Shown here: one piece after another, positions 51,347 to 59,487 of the stretch
How the letters are laid out: every line of letters starts with the position of its first letter
Position numbering within the stretch: the first letter of the stretch is position 1
Origin: Vermiculatibacterium agrestimuris
GTDB taxonomy: Bacteria; Bacillota; Clostridia; Oscillospirales; Oscillospiraceae
Assembly (NCBI RefSeq): GCF_943193085.1
Contig: NZ_CALPCU010000006.1
Coordinates: forward strand, 26,251 to 90,250
Reading direction: 5' to 3'
Length of the DNA stretch: 64,000 nt
The notes under the pieces: model-generated
The model's input: the letters and a program-made list of their open reading frames with translations, nothing else
Database searches by the model: none
Told to the model about the DNA's origin: nothing
Translations under genes and position numbers: made by a program

Positions 51347-52105
51347 TTACTTATTTCTTCCGATGACCTCGTTGGCCAGCAGGGAATAGGCTTCGGTTCC
51401 CCTGGAGTAGGGGTCGTAGGCGTCGATGGGCTTGCCGTGGCTGGGGGCCTCGCTGAGGCGCACCGTCCGGGGAATGACCGTGGCGTAGACCTGGCCGGGG
51501 AAGTGGCGCTTGACCTCCTCCGCCACCTGCATGGAGAGATTGGTGCGGCTGTCGTACATGGTGAGGAGCACGCCCTCCATACCGATCTTGGGATTGAGGG
51601 AACGTTTGACGATGCGCACGGTGCTCAACAGGTCGGAGAGACCCTCCAGCGCGTAGTATTCGCACTGTACCGGCACCAGTACGGTGTCGGCGGCGCACAG
51701 GGCGTTGAGGGTAAGCAGCTCCAGGGAAGGGGGGCAGTCGATGAGGATGAAGTCATAGTCCGCCGCCACGCTGTCCAGCGCCTTGCACAGCAGGTGCTCC
51801 CGGTCAGGGATACCGATCATCTCGATGCCCGCTCCCGCCAGGGACTTGTTGACCGGCAGGACGTCGCAGTAGGGGGTGGAGGTGATGGCCTTCCGGCACT
51901 CCACACCATCGATGAGCACCTCATAAACGCTGGGGGTGGCAGTGGTTTTGTCCACACCCACGCCGGAGGTGGCGTTGGCCTGGGGGTCAAAGTCGCACAG
52001 CAGGACGCGCTGGCCCTTGCTGTGGAGGGCGGAGGCCAGATTTACGCAGGTAGTGGTCTTGCCGACGCCGCCCTTTTGATTGACGATTGCAATTCGTTTC
52101 GCCAT
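51347..52105 (-). CDS. parA: Chromosome partitioning ATPase ParA (Soj)
   Basis: This 252-residue ATPase has the deviant Walker A KGGVGKTT near residue 11, VLLCDFDPQANATSGVG near 35 and FILIDCPPSLELLTLNAL near 115. It works with ParB in origin segregation and control of DnaA. It is separated from noc by about 150 bp that hold its own promoter and a parS-containing terminator. Confidence 0.95.
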   Translation of the reverse strand: MAKRIAIVNQKGGVGKTTTCVNLASALHSKGQRVLLCDFDPQANATSGVGVDKTTATPSVYEVLIDGVECRKAITSTPYCDVLPVNKSLAGAGIEMIGIPDREHLLCKALDSVAADYDFILIDCPPSLELLTLNALCAADTVLVPVQCEYYALEGLSDLLSTVRIVKRSLNPKIGMEGVLLTMYDSRTNLSMQVAEEVKRHFPGQVYATVIPRTVRLSEAPSHGKPIDAYDPYSRGTEAYSLLANEVIGRNK

Positions 52106-52146
52106 ATGTGAAAGCCTCTCTTGTCAAAATTGAAGTGGTAAAATCT

Positions 52147-52175
52147 ATTATACTCAGAAAACCGGCGCTTTTCAA
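52147..52175 (-). promoter_or_regulatory. Sigma-A promoter of parA-parB
   Basis: On the minus strand TTGAAA and a perfect TATAAT lie 17 bp apart, about 40 bases before the parA ATG and just after the parS terminator. Confidence 0.8.
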
Positions 52176-52190
52176 TAGGGGAAGAGAGAA

Positions 52191-52239
52191 AAAGACAAAA
52201 AAGAAGTCTTCCATGTTTCACGTGAAACATGGAAGACTT
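52191..52239 (-). terminator. noc terminator built around parS site 2
   Basis: A perfect 36-bp palindrome (52204-52239) has TGTTTCACGTGAAACA (52214-52229) at its centre and extra AAGTCTTCCA arms. On the minus strand it is followed by CTTTTTTGTCTTTTT. It is therefore both a full parS site and an intrinsic terminator placed 16 bp after the noc stop. Confidence 0.87.
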
Positions 52240-52255
52240 TTCAGAGAGATCGAAT

Positions 52256-53062
52256 TTATCCGGCGGCGGCCTGGCGGGGGATGCGGATGGTGAGAAGGAT
52301 GGCCTCCTCGGTGTCCTGCCGCTGGCAGTCCGCCCGCACCCCGGCGGACTGCATCATGCTCAGACCGTGGGTCACGGTGTTGAGGAAAAGGCGCACATCC
52401 TTTAATATAAAGGTAGGCTTTGCCTTGCGGGGAGCAGGGGAGAGAAGTGCCTCCACATATTCCTCGGTTTTGGCCACGGTCAGGTCATGGGACACCACAT
52501 AATGGGCCGCAGCCTCCTGCGCCTCTGCGGGAAGGCGGAGAAGGGCCCGGGCGTGGCGTTCGGTATGGCCGGAGCGGCGGAGAAGCTTTACGGCCTCGGG
52601 AGAGAGCTTCAGCAGCCGCAGCTTGTTGGCCACCGCCGACTGGGACTTGCCGATCTGCCGGGCCACCGCCTCCTGGCTCAGGCCGGTAGCGTCGATAAGG
52701 GCCTGGAGGGCCTGAGCCTCCTCCCAGAAGTCCAGATCCCGCCGCTGGACATTTTCAATGAGCGCCAGCAGGGAGGACTCCTGGGGGTCTACATTGACGA
52801 CGATACAGGGTACCTCACTGAGCCCGGCCAGCCGGGCAGCCCGAAGCCGACGCTCCCCGGAAATGAGCTCGTAGCCGTTGGCGCAGCGGCGGACGGAGAG
52901 GGGCTGGAGGATACCGTGCTGGGCAATGCTCTCGGAGAGCTCCTCCAGACCCTGCTGGGAAAAGTGCTGCCGGGGCTGGTTGGGGTTGGGGGCCAAAATG
53001 GAAATTGGCAGAGAGAGTACCTTGTTGCTTTCGAAAAGCCCCTTCTTACGTAAGAATTGCAT
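52256..53062 (-). CDS. noc: Nucleoid occlusion protein Noc (ParB-like)
   Basis: The 268-residue ParB paralog prevents division over the chromosome. It has the CTP-binding ISGERRLRAARLAGL, LIENVQRRDLDFWEEAQ and the HTH SQEAVARQIGKSQSAVANKLRLLKL typical of Noc, whose recognition helix differs from that of ParB. The frame is open 55 codons upstream, but MQFLRKKGLFESNK at 53062 with AGAAGGG upstream matches the short amphipathic membrane-targeting N-terminus of Noc. About 190 bp upstream contain no gene. Confidence 0.9.
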   Translation of the reverse strand: MQFLRKKGLFESNKVLSLPISILAPNPNQPRQHFSQQGLEELSESIAQHGILQPLSVRRCANGYELISGERRLRAARLAGLSEVPCIVVNVDPQESSLLALIENVQRRDLDFWEEAQALQALIDATGLSQEAVARQIGKSQSAVANKLRLLKLSPEAVKLLRRSGHTERHARALLRLPAEAQEAAAHYVVSHDLTVAKTEEYVEALLSPAPRKAKPTFILKDVRLFLNTVTHGLSMMQSAGVRADCQRQDTEEAILLTIRIPRQAAAG

Positions 53063-53253
53063 GAAAAACCCTTCTTTCCCAATGGTTTGGTCTGGATAAC
53101 CAGATTTTACCATTTCCAGACAGGGAAAGAAGGGGAATACCGTCGGGGAGGAAAAATTTTCCTTTTCTTCGGCAGGTGACATTTGTAGATACAAGGACAG
53201 GAAAAAGAGGGAGCCCCTGCGATTCAAGGACTTCCGCCGGAAACTGATGGGGA

Positions 53254-53327
53254 GGGTGGGGTCAGGCCCGGAGGAAGCCCTTTCCGAAGATTTCGCTGGA
53301 GTTGGTGATAAGCATAAAGGCGTGGGG
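53254..53327 (-). pseudogene. Orphan second copy of the yitT 3' end
   Basis: These 74 bp repeat the end of the YitT gene (53386-53459) with 71 identities, in the same orientation and ending in the same TGA. It encodes PHAFMLITNSSEIFGKGFLR then Ala and stop. The three differences are all silent third-position changes. It is detached from any gene. Confidence 0.85.
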
Positions 53328-53385
53328 CTGATAAGCCGTTGGCGGCTTTGCCGCCTTACGGATAATACGTCCCCACGCCCCGAAG
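53328..53385. repeat. Hairpin element between two yitT 3' ends
   Basis: The 58 bp contain two hairpins: CCGT-GGCGGC/GCCGCC-ACGG, and CCCC/GGGG with CCCCAC arms that reach into the flanking repeat. It starts with a GTGGGGC-TGATAAGCCGT signature like that of the element after rnhA. Confidence 0.65.
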
Positions 53386-53393
53386 GGGTGGGG

Positions 53394-54254
53394 TCAGGCC
53401 CGGAGGAAGCCTTTTCCGAAGATCTCGCTGGAGTTGGTGATGAGCATAAAGGCGTGGGGGTCGTTCTGCCGGAGGAAGTTCCGCAGGAGCACCGCCTGAT
53501 GGCGGGAGAGAGCGGTAAGGATCACGTACTGCTCCTGGTGCGTGTAGGCGCCCTGTGCCTTCCAAACCGTGGCTCCGCGGCCCAGAGCCTCGTTGATATA
53601 GTGGCAGATCGGGTCGGGCGTGTGGGTCACCACGGTGAAGGACTTTCTGCGGTTGAGGGATTCGATGACACCGTCGATCAGAGTGGAATGGATGGCCAGC
53701 CCCAGAAGGGAGAAAAGGCCGGTCTCGATGCCGAAAACAAACAAAGAGCTGCCGGCGATGAAAACGTCACAGAGCAAAAGGGCCCGACCCACGTCCAGGC
53801 CGGAGTACTTTTTCAGGATCAGAGCCAGGATATCGCTGCCGCCGGTGGAGGCCCCAATATTAAAGAGAATGGCGGAGCCCATAGCGGGAAGACCTACGCC
53901 GAAGAGGAGCTCCAGCAGCTTTTGATCGGTCAGGGGGCGGGCCATAGGGAGAAGCCAGCTGAAAATCTGGATGAGAACGGTGTAGAAAAGGGAACAGTAG
54001 ACGGTCTTGAAGCCAAAGGACTTGTCCAACATGAGAAAACCCAAAATGAGATAGAGGATGGTAATAATGGAGTTGATGGTACTGGTGGAGAGAAATGAGG
54101 CGGGGATAAGATGGCCGAGCAGAACGGAAAGACCGGAGACGCCGCCGGTGGAGAAGTGGTTGGGGAATTTGAAAAAGTAGACCCCCATGGATACCAGGGC
54201 GGCCCCCAGGGACATAAGAAGAAACTCGATCATGCTCTGTTTGGTGAGCTTCAT
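53394..54254 (-). CDS. YitT-family membrane protein (DUF161/DUF2179)
   Basis: The 286-residue protein has five or six membrane spans in residues 8-180 (DUF161/YitT, with FKFPNHFSTGGVSGLSVLLG and GASTGGSDILALILKKYSG) and a cytoplasmic DUF2179 domain (residues about 205-286, RRKSFTVVTHTPDPICHYI). Function of the family is unknown; some members are linked to metabolite or ion homeostasis. Its last 74 bp are duplicated downstream. The start at 54254 has AAAGAGG upstream. Confidence 0.88.
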   Translation of the reverse strand: MKLTKQSMIEFLLMSLGAALVSMGVYFFKFPNHFSTGGVSGLSVLLGHLIPASFLSTSTINSIITILYLILGFLMLDKSFGFKTVYCSLFYTVLIQIFSWLLPMARPLTDQKLLELLFGVGLPAMGSAILFNIGASTGGSDILALILKKYSGLDVGRALLLCDVFIAGSSLFVFGIETGLFSLLGLAIHSTLIDGVIESLNRRKSFTVVTHTPDPICHYINEALGRGATVWKAQGAYTHQEQYVILTALSRHQAVLLRNFLRQNDPHAFMLITNSSEIFGKGFLRA

Positions 54255-54283
54255 GGCAAAAGCCTCTTTCCTTTTTGGCGATT

Positions 54284-55897
54284 TCAGCGCTGGGAGAAAA
54301 CAGACCAGACATTATAATTGGGAACGTCGGGATAGTCGGGGATGATGCCAAGGCGCCAGACGGACACGCCGGTGACGCCGAACAAACGGGCCAGCTGGAG
54401 CTTATCCGCCACGCTGCGGGTATTTTCGTACCAGAGTTTATAGTGCCCGCCGTCCTCGATGGTATATTCAATATAGGGGTTGTGGCTGCTCTCGTCCCAG
54501 GAGTAGACTGTGTCGGGCTGGACGATGCGCTTGGAGATAGTGGAGGGGGCGGGATGGTAGAAGGTGGTGTCCAGCAGAAGGCCGTTTTCATCCACGTGGA
54601 AGCCGGTGGTGTTGAAGGAGATGGCCAGGGCCAGCTTGGATCTGTCCTGAACGCCGGTGTCCGGGTCGGTGACGTGCTGGAGGGCGGTATAGATCTGATC
54701 CAGGGGCGTCACGGGGCAGTAGGTATTGGATGTGCCCAAATAGTAATCAGGGATGGAGGCCCACTGGTAGTCATGGGCCATGAGGATCACCTTGTCGCAG
54801 ACCTCTCCCAGCGCACGGTAGTCAAAGCCGCCAAACCAGGTGTCGGGCTGGACGCAGACGTAGAGGGGCTTATGGTCGGGAAGGGCGGCGCGCAGGTCGG
54901 CCATAAAAGCGGAAAAAGCCTCCCGGTGTTCGGTGCGCAGGCCCTCGAAGTCGATGGTGAGGCCGGCATAGGGCTGAGCGGCGGCCACCAGGGCCTCCAC
55001 CGCCTGGGCCTGGGTGGAGGCTGCGACCACGCCGGCGAAGGTGGAGGCGGAGGAAAAGACGTTGAGGTTGTAAGGAATATCCCGCGCATCCCAGTAGGCG
55101 GTGACCTCGTCGGCGCCTGTGGGCCGGGCCCAGTCATTGCCGCTGGTGGCTTCGCTGTTGACCAGAGGGGCGCCCGCCTCGGTCAGCTCCAGCCGGGCCC
55201 AGCCCACGCTGAGGTGATCCAGCGCGTCGGTGAGGGAGAGCTGGGAGTAGGAGGAGGTGGCGTAAAAGGCGTGGAGCCAGTCGGTCTGGGAGTAGTACCG
55301 CTCATAACAGCGCACCAGCATGGCGGCCACCTGCTCCCGGGGAGCGGAGAAGGTGGGGAGGAACTGGAGCTGGCCCTTCTGCTCCGCGCCGGTGAGGATG
55401 CCCAGATCGTAGGCGATGGCGGCGTAGCCCTTGTCCTCCGTGACGTCGGGGAAGGGGAGCTCGACATTGCGCAGGGACTGGGCCAGGGAGTCGTACCCCA
55501 GGGCCTGCACCAGCATTTTGGCCATTTCCATGCGGGAGATGTAGTCGTCGGGGAAGAAGAGGCCCCCGTGGGCCTCCACCCCGTGATCGGCGGCGGCGTC
55601 CACATAGCCCTGGGCCCAGTGGCCATCGCAGTCCCGGTGGAAGGACTGGTCGTAGTCCGTCTCCTCCCAGGAGAACATCCGGCACAGCACGGTGACGAAC
55701 TGGGCCCGGGTCATGTTCTCTCCCACGCCGAAGCGGCCGTCGGGATAGCCCTCCATCAGGCCGTACCGGGCGGCTTTTTCGATAGCCTCAGCCGCCCAGG
55801 TGGCGGAGGTATCGATGTAGGCCCGAGCGGGCGGGGCGCAGGTAAAGGCCAGCGCGGCGGAGAGGAGGAGGGGCGTCAGTTTGTGTTTGAGAGACAT
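54284..55897 (-). CDS. SLH-domain glycoside hydrolase family 18 protein
   Basis: This 537-residue exported protein has a signal peptide (LLLSAALAFTCAPPARA) and three SLH repeats in residues 20-200 (EKAARYGLMEGYPDGRFGVGE, VDAAADHGVEAHGGLFFPDD, AYDLGILTGAEQKGQ). A GH18 barrel follows with the active-site strand YAGLTIDFEGL (catalytic Glu) near 335. GH18 proteins of this kind (YaaH/SleL-like) act on peptidoglycan or chitin-type glycans. AGGAGG is 5 bases before the ATG at 55897; the open frame upstream adds 33 unlikely residues. Confidence 0.87.
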   Translation of the reverse strand: MSLKHKLTPLLLSAALAFTCAPPARAYIDTSATWAAEAIEKAARYGLMEGYPDGRFGVGENMTRAQFVTVLCRMFSWEETDYDQSFHRDCDGHWAQGYVDAAADHGVEAHGGLFFPDDYISRMEMAKMLVQALGYDSLAQSLRNVELPFPDVTEDKGYAAIAYDLGILTGAEQKGQLQFLPTFSAPREQVAAMLVRCYERYYSQTDWLHAFYATSSYSQLSLTDALDHLSVGWARLELTEAGAPLVNSEATSGNDWARPTGADEVTAYWDARDIPYNLNVFSSASTFAGVVAASTQAQAVEALVAAAQPYAGLTIDFEGLRTEHREAFSAFMADLRAALPDHKPLYVCVQPDTWFGGFDYRALGEVCDKVILMAHDYQWASIPDYYLGTSNTYCPVTPLDQIYTALQHVTDPDTGVQDRSKLALAISFNTTGFHVDENGLLLDTTFYHPAPSTISKRIVQPDTVYSWDESSHNPYIEYTIEDGGHYKLWYENTRSVADKLQLARLFGVTGVSVWRLGIIPDYPDVPNYNVWSVFSQR

Positions 55898-56044
55898 AGG
55901 AGCCTCCTTTCGGAAGGCGGAGGAAAACTCCGCATTTTCTTTAGAAAAGGACAGAACGGCAGCGGCTATTATCATTTCCGGAAGAATAACAGCCATTTTT
56001 GGCTATTATAGCAGGTTTCCGCCGATGATACAACAGCGGGGGGA

Positions 56045-56073
56045 TTGCTTTTTTATGACGAATTTTGTACAAT
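56045..56073 (+). promoter_or_regulatory. Sigma-A promoter of xpt
   Basis: TTGCTT and TACAAT are 17 bp apart, with the start predicted about 23 bases before the xpt ATG. The leader is too short for a purine riboswitch. Confidence 0.72.
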
Positions 56074-56102
56074 AGAACAATTGAAACGGAGGAGGGACGG
56101 GC

Positions 56103-56675
56103 ATGAAGCTGCTGGAGGAGCGCATCCGAAGGGACGGAAAGATCCGGGAGGATGGCGCGGTATTGAAGGTGGACAGCTTTCTCAACCACCAGATCGATGT
56201 GGGGCTCTACAACGAGATCGGGAAGGAATTTTTCCGCCTGTTTGCCGACGAGAGGGTCACGAAGATCCTGACCATCGAGGCCAGCGGCATCGGCATCGCC
56301 TGCATTGCCGGGCAGTATTTCGATGTGCCCGTCCTCTTTGCCAAGAAGAGCAAGAGCAAAAATATCGACGGCGGCGTCTACACCGCCAGGGTGGAGTCCT
56401 TCACCCACGGCAAGGTCTACGATGTAATGGTGGCCAAGGAGTTCCTGCGGCCGGAAGACCGGGTGCTCATCATCGACGACTTTCTGGCCAACGGAGCCGC
56501 GCTGGATGGCCTTATTCAGATCGTCCGGGAGGCGGGGGCTGCCGTGGTGGGGGCCGGCATCTGCATTGAGAAGGCGTTCCAGAGCGGTGGAGAGCGCATC
56601 CGGGCCAAGGGCGTCCGGGTGGAGGCCCTGGCGAGGATCAAAAGCATGGGCGAGGACGGAGTGGAGTTCTGCTAA
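56103..56675 (+). CDS. xpt: Xanthine phosphoribosyltransferase
   Basis: The 190-residue salvage enzyme makes XMP from xanthine and PRPP. The type I PRTase motif is VLIIDDFLANGAAL near residue 125, and the N-terminus KLLEERIRRDGKIREDG...LKVDSFLNHQIDV is typical of Xpt. GGAGGAGGG precedes the ATG. Unlike Bacillus xpt, no purine riboswitch precedes it and no pbuX permease follows. Confidence 0.93.
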   Translation: MKLLEERIRRDGKIREDGAVLKVDSFLNHQIDVGLYNEIGKEFFRLFADERVTKILTIEASGIGIACIAGQYFDVPVLFAKKSKSKNIDGGVYTARVESFTHGKVYDVMVAKEFLRPEDRVLIIDDFLANGAALDGLIQIVREAGAAVVGAGICIEKAFQSGGERIRAKGVRVEALARIKSMGEDGVEFC

Positions 56676-56729
56676 AAACGATAACAAAAAGAAATACTTC
56701 AGATATTTTATACAGAAACATATCAAAAC

Positions 56730-56764
56730 AGGCCCTCTGCCGGATCGGCAGAGGGCCTGTTTTT
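56730..56764 (+). terminator. Intrinsic terminator of xpt
   Basis: AGGCCCTCTGCC pairs perfectly with GGCAGAGGGCCT across GATCG-type loop bases and is followed by GTTTTTG. Confidence 0.92.
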
Positions 56765-56782
56765 GTGTGCGGGAGATGAAAC

Positions 56783-58393
56783 TCAGGCGGCCTTGTTCAC
56801 GCTGGCCCTGATGACAAAGAGGGTGGCGATCATGAGGATGACGGCTACAGGCAGGGCGATAAAGATATTGGGAACAAAGCCGGCGATGATGAAGCTGACA
56901 AAGCTCACCGCCGCCACGGTGATGGCGTAGGGCAGCTGGGTGGACACGTGGGTCACGTGGTCGCACTGGGCGCCGGCGGAGGCCATGATGGTGGTGTCGG
57001 AGATGGGGGAGCAGTGGTCGCCGCACACCGCGCCCGCCAGGCAGGCGGAGATGCCCACGGTGAGCAGGGTAGAGCCAGTGGGGAAGATGGCGGTGACGAT
57101 GGGGATCAGGATGCCGAAGGTGCCCCAGCTGGTGCCCGAGGCGAAGGCCAGGAAGCAGGCCACCACAAAGATCACGGCGGGCAGCAGGCTGTAGAGGTGC
57201 TGGGAGGCGCCCTTCATGGCGGCCTCCACAAACTCGGCGGCCCCCAGGTAACCGGTCATGGTCTTCAGGCTCACCGCCAGGGTGAGGATGGTGATGGGAG
57301 GCACCATGGCGATGAAGCCCTTGGGGATGCAGGCCATGGCCGCCTTAAAGGTCATCAGCCGGCGGGCCACCACATAGACGATGGTGAGCACCAGGGCGAT
57401 GAGGGCGCCCCAGGGCAGGGACACGAAGGCGTCGGTGTCGCCAAAGGCGGCAATGAAGTCGCCGGCGTTATCGCCCCAGAAGCCGCCCACGTAGATCATG
57501 CCGATGATACAGAAGACAATGAGTACCACCACCGGGAGGATCAGATCCATGACCCTGCCCTTGGGGTTGCCCTCAGAGTTGTCCTCGGTGGGCAGCGCGC
57601 CCAGCTCGCCGGTACGCTGGGCGGTGAGCTCGTGCTGGCGCATGGGGCCGTAGTCCAGCTTCATCAGGGCCATGCCCACGATAAACACGAAGGTGAGCAG
57701 GGAGTAGAAGTTGAAGGGGATGGCCTGGACAAAGAGCTGGATGCCGCTGACGCCGGTGTCCAGATCGGCGGCCACGCCGGAGACGGCGGCGGCCCAGGAG
57801 GACACGGGGGCGATCATGCACACAGGGGCGGCGGTGGCGTCGATGAGGTAGGCCAGCTTGGCCCGGGAGATCTTGTGGCCATCGGTGACAGGGCGCATGA
57901 CGGAGCCCACGGTAAGGCAGTTGAAATAGTCGTCAATAAAGATCAGGATGCCCAGCACGAAGGTGGAGAGCATGGCCCCCACCCGGGTCTTGATGTTCTT
58001 CTCCGCCCAGCGGCCAAAGGCGGCGGAGCCGCCGGCGGCGTTGACCAGAGCCACGATGGCCCCCAGTATGACCAGGAACAGGAAGATACCGGCGTTATCG
58101 GCGATGGCGGTGATGAGACCGTCGTTGATGATGGCGTCCATGGTCTCCACAGGGGCAAAATTGCAGTGGAGCAGGGCGCCCACCACGATGCCGATGAACA
58201 GGGAGGAGTAGGCCTCCTTTGTGATGAGGGCCAGCACGATGGCGATCACCGGGGGCAGGAAGGCCCAGAGGGTGTTGTAGAACCGGCTGACGGCCTCGGC
58301 GTCTTCTCCCACGGCCAGCACGGGAGTGATGAGGGTGACGCAGAGGATAAGCAGCACCGCCATCAGAGACAGAAGTCTTTTTCTCGTTCTCAT
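56783..58393 (-). CDS. lysW: NhaC-family transporter, L-box-controlled lysine carrier
   Basis: The 536-residue membrane protein has about twelve spans and belongs to the NhaC Na+/H+ antiporter superfamily (FIDDYFNCLTVGSVMRPVTD, GTSWGTFGILIPI, GDHCSPISDTTIMAS). A complete lysine riboswitch and its terminator lie upstream, so it is best called a lysine transporter; NhaC-type proteins under L-box control are known as LysW. AAGGA is 10 bases before the ATG at 58393. Without the riboswitch it would simply be called an NhaC antiporter. Confidence 0.87.
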   Translation of the reverse strand: MRTRKRLLSLMAVLLILCVTLITPVLAVGEDAEAVSRFYNTLWAFLPPVIAIVLALITKEAYSSLFIGIVVGALLHCNFAPVETMDAIINDGLITAIADNAGIFLFLVILGAIVALVNAAGGSAAFGRWAEKNIKTRVGAMLSTFVLGILIFIDDYFNCLTVGSVMRPVTDGHKISRAKLAYLIDATAAPVCMIAPVSSWAAAVSGVAADLDTGVSGIQLFVQAIPFNFYSLLTFVFIVGMALMKLDYGPMRQHELTAQRTGELGALPTEDNSEGNPKGRVMDLILPVVVLIVFCIIGMIYVGGFWGDNAGDFIAAFGDTDAFVSLPWGALIALVLTIVYVVARRLMTFKAAMACIPKGFIAMVPPITILTLAVSLKTMTGYLGAAEFVEAAMKGASQHLYSLLPAVIFVVACFLAFASGTSWGTFGILIPIVTAIFPTGSTLLTVGISACLAGAVCGDHCSPISDTTIMASAGAQCDHVTHVSTQLPYAITVAAVSFVSFIIAGFVPNIFIALPVAVILMIATLFVIRASVNKAA

Positions 58394-58424
58394 TTGACCA
58401 GATCCTTTCTCTTGCGCCCGAACA

Positions 58425-58460
58425 ATAAAAAGCGGGCGCTTTTCTATGAAAAGCGCCCGC
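58425..58460 (-). terminator. Riboswitch-controlled terminator before lysW
   Basis: On the minus strand GCGGGCGCTTTTC pairs with GAAAAGCGCCCGC and is followed by TTTTTATTG. It lies between the lysine aptamer and the gene. Confidence 0.9.
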
Positions 58461-58500
58461 AAACAACAACATGTCCAGGGATAAACTCTCCCCGGCCAGC

Positions 58501-58668
58501 CTCGATAGCGCTTCACATACATGTGACAGTCCGGCGGGTATTCCCCGACGGCCCAGGCAAGGAGCCGGCAGACACCAAGCTCCCCCTTCGGCGGCGCTCC
58601 CTTTCCCTCCCGGCGGCTGTCTGGCCTTGCGGAGAGGTACTGATGAGAACCGCGCCTCTATCAGGTTT
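58501..58668 (-). ncRNA. Lysine riboswitch (L box)
   Basis: On the minus strand the conserved L-box blocks occur in order: GATAGAGGCGCGG, CATCAGTA, GGGAGCGCCGCCGAAGG, GGACTGTCAC and finally GAAGCGCTATCG, which closes the P1 helix. Lysine binding should favour the downstream terminator and shut off the transporter. Confidence 0.92.
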
Positions 58669-58681
58669 CGATTTGTGCGTT

Positions 58682-58710
58682 ATGATATCACTGTTTTTTG
58701 CATCTGTCAA
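58682..58710 (-). promoter_or_regulatory. Sigma-A promoter of the L-box/lysW unit
   Basis: On the minus strand TTGACA and TATCAT lie 17 bp apart, 14 bp before the aptamer. The gap 58711-58820 down to mntP holds a CCAAGGGAT/ATCCCTTGG hairpin without a T-run and nothing else clear. Confidence 0.83.
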
Positions 58711-58820
58711 GGGGGAATTTTTCGGCGTCCCTGTTCAAGCGCCGCATTGCCGCCAAGGGATCCCGCCGAAATCCCTTGGCAAAACAAGCAAAGGCGGCCG
58801 GCCTGGAGGCGAGAGGGAGG

Positions 58821-59378
58821 TCAGGCGGCGGAGAGGTGCTCAAAGAGGATCTTCGCGCCGATGAAGACCAGCACCACGCCGCCCAGAAGGGTGGCCCGGC
58901 GCTGGAACAGCCGGCCCAGGCGGCGGCCCAGCAGGCCGCCCAGCATGGCCAGGGCGAAGGCCACCACGCCGATAATAGCCGCGGAGAGGAGAATGTTGAC
59001 ACTCTCGTCAAAGGCCAGGGTGACCCCCACGGCCAGGGCGTCGATGCTGGTGGCCAGAGCCAGAAGGAACAGCCGCCGGTGGGAAAGGTCGGTGACCGCC
59101 GCCTCCTCGCCGCCGGAGAGGGCCTCCCGGATCATGCTGCCGCCGATGAAAGCCAGAAGGCCGAAGGCGATCCAATGGTCGATGAACTCGATATAGGCCT
59201 TGACGCTGGAGCCCAAAAACCAGCCGGCGAGGGGCATGACGAACTGAAACACACCGCACCAGGCCCCGATGCGGGCGGCCTGCCTGGGCCCGAAGCCGGG
59301 CACGGCAATGCCGGTGGAGACGGAAACGGCAAAGGCGTCCATGGCCAGGCTCAAGGCGATGAGGAGGGTTTGAAGCAT
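58821..59378 (-). CDS. mntP: MntP manganese efflux pump
   Basis: The 185-residue protein has six spans arranged as two repeats, each with the family motif: LAMDAFAVSVSTG near residue 10 and LATSIDALAVGVTLAF near 108. The buried Asp residues carry Mn(II). The ATG at 59378 (MLQTLLIALSLAMDAF) has AAAGGAGAG upstream. Many mntP genes are controlled by a yybP-ykoY riboswitch; the 50-base leader here is too short for one. Confidence 0.9.
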   Translation of the reverse strand: MLQTLLIALSLAMDAFAVSVSTGIAVPGFGPRQAARIGAWCGVFQFVMPLAGWFLGSSVKAYIEFIDHWIAFGLLAFIGGSMIREALSGGEEAAVTDLSHRRLFLLALATSIDALAVGVTLAFDESVNILLSAAIIGVVAFALAMLGGLLGRRLGRLFQRRATLLGGVVLVFIGAKILFEHLSAA

Positions 59379-59425
59379 GGCGATCTCTCCTTTGGAAAAG
59401 ATGGGGAAAAGTATGTTGGAGGACA

Positions 59426-59454
59426 ATAATACCATATTTCGGGGTGGGGGACAA
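59426..59454 (-). promoter_or_regulatory. Sigma-A promoter of mntP
   Basis: On the minus strand TTGTCC and TATTAT are 17 bp apart. The start falls about 40 bases before the mntP ATG. Confidence 0.72.
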
Positions 59455-59487
59455 TAGAAGAAAACGCGGGCCGGTTTTATCATGGGC

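Noticed and set aside
53254..53459. Transposon insertion with ordinary target-site duplication
   Set aside because: The repeat is 74 bp, far longer than normal target duplications, the copies differ, and no transposase or terminal inverted repeats are present.
56011..56102. Purine riboswitch before xpt
   Set aside because: The predicted leader is only about 25 bases and lacks the conserved purine aptamer core.
58711..58820. Terminator of mntP
   Set aside because: The 9-bp hairpin there has no T-run on either strand, so it is not listed as a terminator.
59379..59430. yybP-ykoY manganese riboswitch before mntP
   Set aside because: The leader from the predicted start is about 40-50 bases and too short, and none of the conserved loops is present.
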